DNA of 64,000 nt, taken from Gammaproteobacteria bacterium (GTDB lineage Bacteria; Pseudomonadota; Gammaproteobacteria; Ga0077536). Made by a program: the position numbers and the translations under genes. Location of the stretch: NCBI GenBank assembly GCA_016191285.1, contig JACPPA010000007.1:1-64000 (forward strand), written 5' to 3'. Positions 47,809-56,643 of the stretch are shown here, piece after piece; the first letter of the stretch is position 1, and every line of letters begins with the position of its first letter. A model generated the notes under the pieces. That model was not told where the DNA came from and did not search any database. It saw only the letters and a list, made by a program, of their open reading frames with translations.

Positions 47809-48828
47809 TCAAGCGCGTTTGGCGCGGTAATTTGCCGGCGAGGCGCCATACCACCGCTTAAAAGTCTTGCCGAAATTCGCGGGGTTGCTGAAGCCGAGCG
47901 CGGCGGCGACTTCCTTGACCTTAGTCCGGTCGTTGGCGAGAAGTTCGAGCGCGCGCGTGCGCAGAAATTCATCCATGATTTTTTGGTAGGTGGTGCCCAG
48001 ACGGCGCAGGCGTCTAATCAGGGTCCGCTGGCTGAGATGCAGGTCAGCGGCAACTTCGTTAAGAGTCGGTAACGCGCGCGGACGATCGATGACTTCGAAC
48101 GCGCGGCATAGGTAGTTGCGTAATTGACCCAGTGTTGTTCGTTCGCGGGATGATGACATGGTTGCTTCACACTGCGTGAGTGCATGCGACCAGGTTGATT
48201 CAAGGTAGCCCAGATTGCGGAGTTCGCGCCAGGCCGCCGGCAATACCAGTGCATTGCGCGGCGCATCGAAATGCACCGGACATTTGAAATAGCGAGAATA
48301 GTGCGCGGCATGTGGCGTTGGTGGGTAGTCGAGTTCGATCGAAACATTGCTGAGATCGACCGCGTACACTGTGTCTAGATATTGCTGGAGGATGATCAAG
48401 GGTGTTTCGATCAAGAGCGGTTTAGAGGCCGCCAAATCGATCAGCGGACACAGCTCGGCAAAGAACAGGGAGCGATCGCGACGACCCTGTAGGTGCAGGT
48501 AGGGGATGCGGACCGGAAAGTACTTGAGAAAGGCATCGAGGCCGTCGCCGAGCGTCGGCGCGCTCATGAGCGCGACGCTAAGCGGCCCGTGAAAGTGATC
48601 CGAGAGCGTGCCGGCCCACGCCAGGTACCAATCCGGCTGGGGCGCGAGAGCGAGGGTGTTACGGATGTATTGTAGGGCCTGCCGAACGCTGATGCGGCGG
48701 TCGGCATCGTTCAAATCGGCCACCGTAAGGCCGGTCCCCGCGAGCAAGCGTTCGGGGGCGAACAGGCGCGCGAGGTGTCGGCCGTAAGTCGCCGGCATCA
48801 GCAATTCCTCGATCGCCGCGCGGTCCAT
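47809..48828 (-). CDS. AraC-family transcriptional regulator
   Basis: C-terminal double HTH (VAADLHLSQRTLIRRLRRLGTTYQKIMDEFLRTRALELLANDRTKVKEVAAALGFSNPANFGKTFKRWYGASPANYR). Confidence 0.93.
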   Translation of the reverse strand: MDRAAIEELLMPATYGRHLARLFAPERLLAGTGLTVADLNDADRRISVRQALQYIRNTLALAPQPDWYLAWAGTLSDHFHGPLSVALMSAPTLGDGLDAFLKYFPVRIPYLHLQGRRDRSLFFAELCPLIDLAASKPLLIETPLIILQQYLDTVYAVDLSNVSIELDYPPTPHAAHYSRYFKCPVHFDAPRNALVLPAAWRELRNLGYLESTWSHALTQCEATMSSSRERTTLGQLRNYLCRAFEVIDRPRALPTLNEVAADLHLSQRTLIRRLRRLGTTYQKIMDEFLRTRALELLANDRTKVKEVAAALGFSNPANFGKTFKRWYGASPANYRAKRA

Positions 48829-48951
48829 CGGCGTTGTCCTTCATTCTGATCTGTCACTAAAGTAACAGATAATGACAGAAGCGTCCCTGTTCCCGACGCT
48901 TCCCCGAGACTACCTTGTGCGGCATACCCAGCGCGATGGAGCGGAGGCCCT

Positions 48952-49365
48952 ATGACAGAAGAAGAGATCGTCGAACGCAATGTTAAGAAGGTGCGCTTGT
49001 TCATCGATGCCTGGGGCGCGATCGATCCGGAGGTCGCCATGGCGTGTCTGTCCGACGACATCGAATACATCAACCAGCCGCTGCCGCCGGTAGTTGGCCA
49101 GCAGGATGTGCGGAAGATCGTCGAAGGCATCATGAAGCTCTCGCACAAAGTGCACTGGGAATTGCGCAGCTGCTTCGGTCGCGGCAACACCGTCGTTACC
49201 GAGCGCCTAGACTGTTGGGATTTCAATGGCCGTGGTTGGGGACTCAAGCTCCCTTGCATCGGTATGTTCGAAGTCAACGCCGAGGGCAAGATTTGCGGCT
49301 GGCGCGATTACTTCGACAACCGCATGTGGTTCGACAACGGCGGACCAACCTTGCATCTCGACTGA
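48952..49365 (+). CDS. Limonene-1,2-epoxide hydrolase / SnoaL-like protein, copy 1
   Basis: FIDAWGAIDPEVAMACLSDDIEYINQPLPPVVGQQDVRKIV...VVTERLDCWDFNGRGWGLKLPCIGMFEVNAEGKICGWRDYFDNRMW. Confidence 0.85.
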   Translation: MTEEEIVERNVKKVRLFIDAWGAIDPEVAMACLSDDIEYINQPLPPVVGQQDVRKIVEGIMKLSHKVHWELRSCFGRGNTVVTERLDCWDFNGRGWGLKLPCIGMFEVNAEGKICGWRDYFDNRMWFDNGGPTLHLD

Positions 49366-49447
49366 TTTTTGACTAGCGAGCGCGGTCGCCGGCTGCGCTC
49401 GAACCTCTGACCTCGCGACGACGCACTAGCAACCGGGAGTAGCACGC

Positions 49448-49918
49448 ATGCACATAGGACATACCGCGATTTTCCAGAGCCCGAATCAGGCCGTGTCGGA
49501 TTACCAGATCTATCGGGAAGACATGGCGCTAGCCAAAGCAGCCGCCGATCTCGGCTTCCACTACGAGTTGCTCGGTGATCACTTCAAGAACATCAAGAAC
49601 TACGAGCACTACCAACAGCAGGCCGCGACCTATGATGAGAACGGGGTGGTTGATCTGTTCCTGTCCATGCAGGTTTACGGCACACCCGCGCAGTGCTACG
49701 CCAAGGTCAAGGCCATGCATGAGATGTTCGATATCTGCGGCAACGTGTCGGCTTTTAAGTTTGCCGGCATGCCATTCGCCGACGCGCCGGCGAGCCAGCG
49801 CGTGTACGCGAAGGAAGTGATGCCCGAACTGCGCAAGCTGGGTCCGCCGGCGCCCTTCGACAGCGACGAGATCATCGCGCCGGCGTTCATGGCCAAGCGC
49901 AAGTTGCGCGCGGCCTAA
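49448..49918 (+). pseudogene. LLM oxidoreductase with large in-frame internal deletion, copy 1
   Basis: N-terminal start (HIGHTAIFQSPNQAVSDYQIYREDMALAKAAADLGF) joins directly to C-terminal HYELLGDHFKNIKNYEHY...LFLSMQVYGTPAQCYAKV. 156 aa, well short of the ~350 aa expected. Confidence 0.75.
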
Positions 49919-49947
49919 TCCTGTATCGCACGGAAGAGGAATATCTC

Positions 49948-50367
49948 ATGACTAAAGACACCAATTGGAAAATCGCACGCAACGAAGCCGCCGTGCGCGC
50001 GTTTCTTAAGGGCTGGGACGATCGCGATGTCGAGGCCTGCATGGCACTAGTCACCGACCACATGTGTTATCTCAATCAGCCGCTCGAGGCGATTCGCGGC
50101 AAAGCCAATGTGCGCAAGATGATCGCCTCGATTTTCGCACCGGCGAAGAAAGTCGAGTTCAAGCTCATCAATGTCTTCGGCCACGGCAACCAGGTTATCA
50201 CCGAGCGCCTCGACCAGTGGGATTGGAACGGCAGCGGTACTTGGCAATTAAAACTGCCGGTGTGCGGCATGTTCGAACTGACCGAGGACGGCAAGATCGC
50301 CGAATGGCGCGAGTACTACGACAACCAGCACTGGAGCAAGTACGGCGGGCCCAGCCTGGAGTTGTAA
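49948..50367 (+). CDS. Limonene-1,2-epoxide hydrolase / SnoaL-like protein, copy 2
   Basis: FLKGWDDRDVEACMALVTDHMCYLNQPLEAIRGKANVRKMI...VITERLDQWDWNGSGTWQLKLPVCGMFELTEDGKIAEWREYYDNQHW, collinear with copy 1. Confidence 0.88.
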   Translation: MTKDTNWKIARNEAAVRAFLKGWDDRDVEACMALVTDHMCYLNQPLEAIRGKANVRKMIASIFAPAKKVEFKLINVFGHGNQVITERLDQWDWNGSGTWQLKLPVCGMFELTEDGKIAEWREYYDNQHWSKYGGPSLEL

Positions 50368-50407
50368 ATCAACGGCGTTTGCGCAGGTGTCTGCGATCGG
50401 TTGTCAA

Positions 50408-50511
50408 CCCGTCGTTGCGAGCGAACGCGAAGCAATCCAGTCGAACAATCTGGTGCAACGCCGCCCCTCCCCTGGATTGCCGTGTCGCCTTCGGCTCCTC
50501 GCAACGACGGG
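50408..50511. repeat. 104-bp inverted-repeat element with perfect 14-bp termini
   Basis: CCCGTCGTTGCGAG at 50408-50421 and CTCGCAACGACGGG at 50498-50511; internal GCAATCCAG / CTGGATTGC arms. Confidence 0.9.
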
Positions 50512-50594
50512 TAAGAATTCGCACCGAGTCGAAGGTCCGCGCGCTCGAATCAATCTTTCAACCAAATGGCAGGGAACACACCCCTCCATGCAGG

Positions 50595-50724
50595 ACACAT
50601 GGCGATTTTTCAGAACCCGAACCGAGCAGTCTCGGACTATCGGATTTATCGCGAAGACATAGCCATCGCGAAGGAATGCGCGGATCTTGGCTACCAGTCG
50701 GTATCTCAAAAATTACGAGATTAA
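50595..50724 (+). pseudogene. LLM oxidoreductase N-terminal remnant, copy 2
   Basis: GHMAIFQNPNRAVSDYRIYREDIAIAKECADLGYQSV, then frame loss; parallels copy 1 at 49448. Confidence 0.75.
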
Positions 50725-51018
50725 GATGCCTGAGCGTCCCCTTCTCGCGTGGGGGCGTATCCGCTTCGCGCCGCTAACATTGTGGTGCGCTTCATGGCGG
50801 TCCGCCCGGAGCATCATCCCTGCGGCAACGCTAAACACCTCTGATCACGTGGTCGACAATGCCGGAGCTATGCGTTCCGAGCCAGCACGCAGTCTTAAAT
50901 TGTCGTCCCCAAATTTGGTTAATGGTTAGGGACCGAGGTATAAGGTTCGAAGGCGGGCAGCATTTACCTGTGCGCTTGCTATCAGCGCTTAAAAATATCA
51001 ACCACTAAGAGTCGACCG

Positions 51019-52026
51019 ATGAAATCCTATCAACTAGCCATGGGCGGTGGCGTCGACGATCTAAAGACCGAGGAACACGCCGTGCCGCGCCCGCAAACGA
51101 GTGAAGTACTGGTCCGGATGCGCGCAGCGGCGCTCAATTATCGCGACCTGTTGCTCGCGACTGGACGTTATCCGCGAACGCAACAAGCGAGCATCGTGCC
51201 GCTGTCCGATGGCGCGGGAGAAGTGGTCGAGGTTGGCCCTGCCGTCACGCGCTTTCGCACCGGGGATCGCGTGGCCGGTATTTTCATGCAAAGCTGGTTA
51301 AGCGGTGTGATGCGCGATGGGGACGGTGACTCGGCGCTCGGCGGCTCGCGCGACGGCGTGTTGTGCGAATATCGCGTGTTCGATGAACAAGGACTGGTCG
51401 CGATTCCAGCGCATCTATCGTTCGAAGAAGCCGCGACCTTGCCGTGCGCGGCAGTTACTGCCTGGCACGCGCTTTTTGCGCGTAAGCCGCTAACGCTCGG
51501 ACAACAAGTATTGATCCTCGGCACTGGCGGCGTAGCGGCCTTTGCCATGCAACTTGCGCGCGCTGCCGGCGCCACGGCCATCGTTACGTCATCCAGCGAC
51601 GATAAGCTGGCCCGGATGCGCGAGTTCGGCGCTAGTCATGGGATTAATTACCGCGCTACGCTGGAGTTCTCGCGCGAAGTCCGACGGCTAACCGGTGGGA
51701 TGGGTGTCGATCACGTGATCGAAACCGGCGGTGGCGGAACGCTGCTGCAATCGATCGCGGCGACCCGCCGCGGCGGTCAAATTCACCTGATAGGTGTAAT
51801 TGCACCCGGGGCGATCGATCCCATTCATATCCTCCTCGCGAGTGTCGGTGTTCAGGGCATTGAAGTCGGCTCGCGGGAGATGTTCGAAGCGCTTAATCAA
51901 AGTCTCGCGCTGCACCGGATTCATCCCATCATCAGCCGCGTGTTCGAATTCAATGAGGCGCAAGCCGCGTACCGGTATTTCGAGCGCGCCGAACATATTG
52001 GCAAGGTCGTGATCCAGATCGCATGA
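51019..52026 (+). CDS. Zinc-type/MDR NAD(P)-dependent alcohol dehydrogenase-like protein
   Basis: VRMRAAALNYRDLLLATGRYP...VPLSDGAGEVVEVGPAVTRFRTGDRV...LPCAAVTAWHALF...VLILGTGGVAAFAMQLARAAGATAIVTSSSDDKL. Confidence 0.92.
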   Translation: MKSYQLAMGGGVDDLKTEEHAVPRPQTSEVLVRMRAAALNYRDLLLATGRYPRTQQASIVPLSDGAGEVVEVGPAVTRFRTGDRVAGIFMQSWLSGVMRDGDGDSALGGSRDGVLCEYRVFDEQGLVAIPAHLSFEEAATLPCAAVTAWHALFARKPLTLGQQVLILGTGGVAAFAMQLARAAGATAIVTSSSDDKLARMREFGASHGINYRATLEFSREVRRLTGGMGVDHVIETGGGGTLLQSIAATRRGGQIHLIGVIAPGAIDPIHILLASVGVQGIEVGSREMFEALNQSLALHRIHPIISRVFEFNEAQAAYRYFERAEHIGKVVIQIA

Positions 52027-53315
52027 GTGGTCGCTTCGACGCGCTCAAGCAATTGATCAATCCGTGGCCGCTGCGCGCGCCCGGCGCGCTCGCGCGTAAC
52101 TCCTTGCGTTTTCTGACGTGGCAAATCCTGCGCGCCGGATGCCTCGGTGTGTATCTCATCTTACTCACGCGAATCTTAGGTGCGACGACTTATGGCGCAT
52201 TGTCTGGTCCGCTATCGCTAGCAGTGATTTTCGGCACCTTGAGCGGCGGTGGCGCGAGCCTGATGCTGCTGCGTGATACGGCGAAGGACGGTGCATCACT
52301 TTCCCTCGCATGGTCGCGCCTGTGGAGCGCCAGCATGCTGTTGGCGCCCGTGTGCGTGGCGTTGTACGCAATAGTCACCCGGCTTCTGTTTGGATCCTCC
52401 TTCTCGTGGCAGCTACTGACGATGTTCGCCGCATCGGAAATTATTTTGTTGCCCTTGGTCACGGCGGTTGCACTCGCATTTCAGGGCCGCGAGCAACTCG
52501 GAACGGCCGGGGCCATCATGACCTTGCCGGCTTTGGGACGCCTGTTCGCGGTAATAGGCTTGGCCGTGGCGGCGCCGACACAACCCTTGATGATTTATCC
52601 CATGCTGCATCTCAGCGCCGCAGTGTTGGCCACAGTGACCGCTGTTGTCCTTTTGATGACTCGCAACCCACTGACGTGGCGCGTTTCAATCTTGCCTGCT
52701 GCCTGGTGGCGCGACTGCCTTGAGCAATCGTCGATGTATTTCGTGTCGAGCGCCACCACTGAACTCGATAAAAGTCTGGTGTTGCGTTTTGGAGCGGCGG
52801 AATTAGCCGGTCACTACACGCTCGGTTATCGCATCATGATGATGCTGACAATGCCCGCGCAGGCGCTCGCGCAAGCCGCACTGCCACGGGCGGTGCGGCA
52901 GATCGCGGATCGCTCACATGCGCTCCCTCGGCTAGTGGCGAGCATGGGAATTGCAACCCTTGGATACAGCGGTCTTGCATCGCTAGCGCTGTGGCTAGGT
53001 GGTACCACCATCATTAGTTGGTTCGGCCCTGACTTCGGCGAAATCCATACTGTAATTCTCGAATTCTGTGCCCTATTCACGCTCTACAACCTGCGCTTGA
53101 TTCCATGCATCCTATTGCAGGCTGCCGGACAACCGGTGCGGCGCGCGAGCATTGAAGCAGTCGCGCTCGTGGTGCTGTGTACCCTAAGTGCGATCCTGGT
53201 TCCGCGTTACGGGCTGCGCGGCGCAGTGCTGACTGCCATGGCTTCTGAGTGTTGGATTCTGGTGGTGTCGCTGGTGGCGATTAGGCCGATTCTGCGCCAA
53301 TCGCGGATCGCGTGA
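52023..53315 (+). CDS. Oligosaccharide flippase (Wzx/MOP-like)
   Basis: Polytopic membrane protein, MOP/polysaccharide-flippase-like; ATGA overlap with the upstream gene. Confidence 0.75.
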   Translation: MSGRFDALKQLINPWPLRAPGALARNSLRFLTWQILRAGCLGVYLILLTRILGATTYGALSGPLSLAVIFGTLSGGGASLMLLRDTAKDGASLSLAWSRLWSASMLLAPVCVALYAIVTRLLFGSSFSWQLLTMFAASEIILLPLVTAVALAFQGREQLGTAGAIMTLPALGRLFAVIGLAVAAPTQPLMIYPMLHLSAAVLATVTAVVLLMTRNPLTWRVSILPAAWWRDCLEQSSMYFVSSATTELDKSLVLRFGAAELAGHYTLGYRIMMMLTMPAQALAQAALPRAVRQIADRSHALPRLVASMGIATLGYSGLASLALWLGGTTIISWFGPDFGEIHTVILEFCALFTLYNLRLIPCILLQAAGQPVRRASIEAVALVVLCTLSAILVPRYGLRGAVLTAMASECWILVVSLVAIRPILRQSRIA

Positions 53316-54382
53316 ACGATCCCGCGGCAATACCGGGCGCGCCCATTTGGCGTCCCGAGGAACTTGAGTACTTGGGACAATGTCCGGTGTGTAGCAGCAC
53401 CGAACGCGAGTTGCGGCACGCAGACCTGGAAGATCGATTCTTCAGTACCGGAACTCGCAACTGGCGCGCGTGGAGCTGTCTGCGCTGCGCCAGTCTGTAT
53501 TTAGATCCACGGCCTCGAACCGACGTAATCGAACGTGCCTATTCAAGTTATTACACGCATGAAGATCCGCGTGTGACTTATGCCGCGGATAATGGCACGA
53601 GCATCGCCTGGCATCTTTCTAACGGCTACTTGGCAGCGCGATTTGGTCACCGACGCGCCCCGGCGTGGCCCACCGGCCGGTGGCTGATTCCCTTACTGCC
53701 GCCAATCCGCTTTCAGCTTGATTACTTCGCCCGCCACTTACCGAAACCGTCGCCGAGCATGACTTGTCTCGATGTGGGGTGTGGCAACGGCGGGTTTCTA
53801 CTCAGGGCGCAATCGGCGGGTTGGCGTGCGTGCGGTGTCGATGTCGATGAAAATGCGGTGAACCGAGGCCGTGCGGCAGATCTCGAAATTGAATGTACAG
53901 CCCTCGACGACTATGCCGCCGCACATCGCGAGGCCTACCACGCCGTTACCTTGAGCCACGTTATTGAACATGTCCACGATCCCGTCCTGTTCGTTTCCAC
54001 CCTACGCAAAATGTTGCGTCCAAACGGACTGCTATGGATTGCGACGCCGAACGTGCAGTCTATTGGCCATCGCTTGTTTGGCCCACGGTGGCGAGGTCTT
54101 GAGGCGCCACGGCATCTCGTGATTTTTAACCGCGACGGACTATCCGACCTTGTTCGCCGCAACGGATTTCGCGATGTTCGATTGCGTCGACGCGGCAGAC
54201 ACTCAGCAAGCATTCTCGCTGCCAGCCTGGGCGCCGTCGCAAAGACACCAATAAACGATGATCGGCTACCAAGCTGGTGGCAGGGTGTCGCTTGGGCCAA
54301 TGATTTACTTGCGTCCATCGTGCCCGGCACCGGGGAGGAATTGGTGCTCACCGCTCGTCGTTGCATAGCTGGCGGGCGGTAA
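53312..54382 (+). CDS. Class I SAM-dependent methyltransferase with N-terminal Cys-containing motif
   Basis: CPVCSSTERELRH ... MTCLDVGCGNGGFLLRAQSAGWRACGVDVDENAVNRGR ... LSHVIEHVHDP. Confidence 0.9.
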   Translation: MNDPAAIPGAPIWRPEELEYLGQCPVCSSTERELRHADLEDRFFSTGTRNWRAWSCLRCASLYLDPRPRTDVIERAYSSYYTHEDPRVTYAADNGTSIAWHLSNGYLAARFGHRRAPAWPTGRWLIPLLPPIRFQLDYFARHLPKPSPSMTCLDVGCGNGGFLLRAQSAGWRACGVDVDENAVNRGRAADLEIECTALDDYAAAHREAYHAVTLSHVIEHVHDPVLFVSTLRKMLRPNGLLWIATPNVQSIGHRLFGPRWRGLEAPRHLVIFNRDGLSDLVRRNGFRDVRLRRRGRHSASILAASLGAVAKTPINDDRLPSWWQGVAWANDLLASIVPGTGEELVLTARRCIAGGR

Positions 54383-54471
54383 GCCCTGCGTTTATAGCGT
54401 TATCGAATGCACCATGCGGATTCTTAATCGCCGCGCTTGAATCTCTGGCTTTGGGAAGTACGGTCACGGCC

Positions 54472-55494
54472 TCAGGAAAATGATTCGTCGAATAGATCGC
54501 GGTAGGCGTCCAGCATCGTGCGCAACGAAAACTCACGCTCAATCAATTCGCGATTGTAGTCACCCATGCTCCGCCGCAGTACTTCGGAATCGGCTAACTC
54601 AATGAGCTTTTGCGCAAAGTCATTCGGATCTCCTGGCACACACAAATACCCACCACGCCCGTCATGAACTTGTTCCGGTAATGAGGAACATCGCGTCGCT
54701 ACCACCGGAAGCCCGCATGCCATTGCTTCCAGAACAGCAAGACTCAAACCTTCGCGTACGGTCGGCATCAATAGTATATCGACATCGTTATAGAGATTCG
54801 GCATGCTCTGATAAGGGACATGGCCCAGCATTTTTATTCGGTCTAGATTTGTAGAATCGGATTGCGCGGCGAGCCCACTGGCGCAACAAATTTCGATTCC
54901 CGGTGGCAGCATTTGGGCAATTTCAGGTAGGAGCCCAACACCTTTACGACGGGTTAAGTTGCCGCTGAATAACACGCGCACCAGCCCTTGGCGACGCCGC
55001 GATCCACGCGGCGCGAATCTGGTGGCGTCGACACCATTACGGATGACCCGCACGGGCTTGTTGATGTTTAGATCCCGCAGCGCAAGGTCAGCGGTGAATT
55101 GGCTCACAGCAGTCACCACGTCGGCGGCTTCAATCGCACGCGTGGTAAACCATCGCAGATCTGTTCGGTAGTGTAATTGTTGGAGTATCGAGCTATGGTC
55201 GCGCATGAAGGGATCAAGGACATAATTGTGCAGCGTGATCACTAGTGGCTGTCCGGTACGGCGAAAAAACACCGCATGATCCGGTGTCGTATGCACAATA
55301 TCACCGCGCGGGAGCGGTAATATTTTCAGCATCGGTGGGCAAAACGTCCAGCGTGGATCGTAGGGAAATACACGATAATCCGGCAGCGCATCTTCAAGTA
55401 TTCGATGGAGTACGAAAGCGCCGTTGCCGGTCGCCATTGGGCTAATTACGCGCCGCCTAGCCGAGCGATTATATTTAGTCATTGTAAGTATCAA
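54472..55494 (-). CDS. Glycosyltransferase family 4
   Basis: VRVLFSGNLTRRKGVGLLPEIAQML...LLMPTVREGLSLAVLEAMACGLPVVATRCSSLPEQVHDGRGGYL. Confidence 0.9.
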   Translation of the reverse strand: MILTMTKYNRSARRRVISPMATGNGAFVLHRILEDALPDYRVFPYDPRWTFCPPMLKILPLPRGDIVHTTPDHAVFFRRTGQPLVITLHNYVLDPFMRDHSSILQQLHYRTDLRWFTTRAIEAADVVTAVSQFTADLALRDLNINKPVRVIRNGVDATRFAPRGSRRRQGLVRVLFSGNLTRRKGVGLLPEIAQMLPPGIEICCASGLAAQSDSTNLDRIKMLGHVPYQSMPNLYNDVDILLMPTVREGLSLAVLEAMACGLPVVATRCSSLPEQVHDGRGGYLCVPGDPNDFAQKLIELADSEVLRRSMGDYNRELIEREFSLRTMLDAYRDLFDESFS

Positions 55495-55542
55495 AGGCTC
55501 GGAATGCGAAAGGTTTGATGTGGGGATTCGAAGAAACCGATT

Positions 55543-56433
55543 ATGAGCGACTCCGTATCGGCCCTGATCTTACACTTCCGGAATTCGATAGCCACTCAAC
55601 AATGCGTGAGCAGCCTCGCCGACAATGGCATTAGCAGGATTCAAATCGTTGACAACTCCGAGGACGACCGAAAATCTTTGATCGAGCTTGAACCCGCTCT
55701 TGGTCGTCTAAGAGCGCTAGGCATTCTCGTCGCCGTCGCCGAGCCCGGGGGAAATCTTGGATTCGCTGCTGGAATCGATGCGGGAATGAAGGCGATTCTC
55801 GACAATTTCGGCGTGGGCTATGTCCTGTTGATAAATGCAGACGCGGCTCTTCAATCGGGGGCGTTGCAGAAACTCGTCGCGCGGGCACAGGCCTTGCGGA
55901 CTCCGGCCGCGGTGGCGCCGATCTTGCTGCTCCCAAACGGAATGCAAATAGCGTGGATTTACTATCATCGCCTACTCGGCCTTATTTTTAATCGCCGTCT
56001 GCCCGGAACCTTTCGGTATCTGAGCGGCTGCTGTTTGTTGCTAACGCCGGAATTGGCGCATACCCGCGTTTTTGACCCACGATTTTTCTTTTACGGCGAT
56101 GACGTAGATCTTGGCTATCGAGCATTGATGAAGCAGGTGTCGCTTGAGCTAGTCCCCGATGCCTTTGTACTGCACGAAGGATCAGGAGCGAGCCGGAAAG
56201 GCTCGATGTTCTACGAATATCACATTCCACGCTCACACTTTGAACTTGTACGAACGCTGACGCATTCAGACCTCGACCGACTGTTGGCGACCCTGGGCAG
56301 ACTCATCACATTATTTTTGAGAGCGCTAATCAGAACCTATCGTTTCCGGTCTTGGACCCCTTTTCGTGGGCTCACCGCAGCATGGAGTGATTATCGTAGA
56401 ATGAGTATGAGGGCGTTCACTCCAAAAAATTGA
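55543..56433 (+). CDS. Glycosyltransferase family 2
   Basis: SALILHFRNSIATQQCVSSL...GGNLGFAAGIDAGMKAIL...YVLLINADAALQ...FDPRFFFYGDDVDLGYRAL. Confidence 0.9.
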   Translation: MSDSVSALILHFRNSIATQQCVSSLADNGISRIQIVDNSEDDRKSLIELEPALGRLRALGILVAVAEPGGNLGFAAGIDAGMKAILDNFGVGYVLLINADAALQSGALQKLVARAQALRTPAAVAPILLLPNGMQIAWIYYHRLLGLIFNRRLPGTFRYLSGCCLLLTPELAHTRVFDPRFFFYGDDVDLGYRALMKQVSLELVPDAFVLHEGSGASRKGSMFYEYHIPRSHFELVRTLTHSDLDRLLATLGRLITLFLRALIRTYRFRSWTPFRGLTAAWSDYRRMSMRAFTPKN

Positions 56434-56643
56434 GTTGCATACAGCAGTCTTGGAGCCAGCATGTTGCGGCGCAGTTCACTTTTGCGGCTGGACTTCTGGC
56501 CTAACCGCGAGCAGGATTCCTGGTGCGTCGCCATCGCACCTCTGCCTCACTGAACTGAATTGCCACGCACTTACCGATGGATCCACCGCCAGGATCGCAC
56601 AGGTGCTTTACACGCCGAACAAACTGCGGAGAAGAGAACCGGT

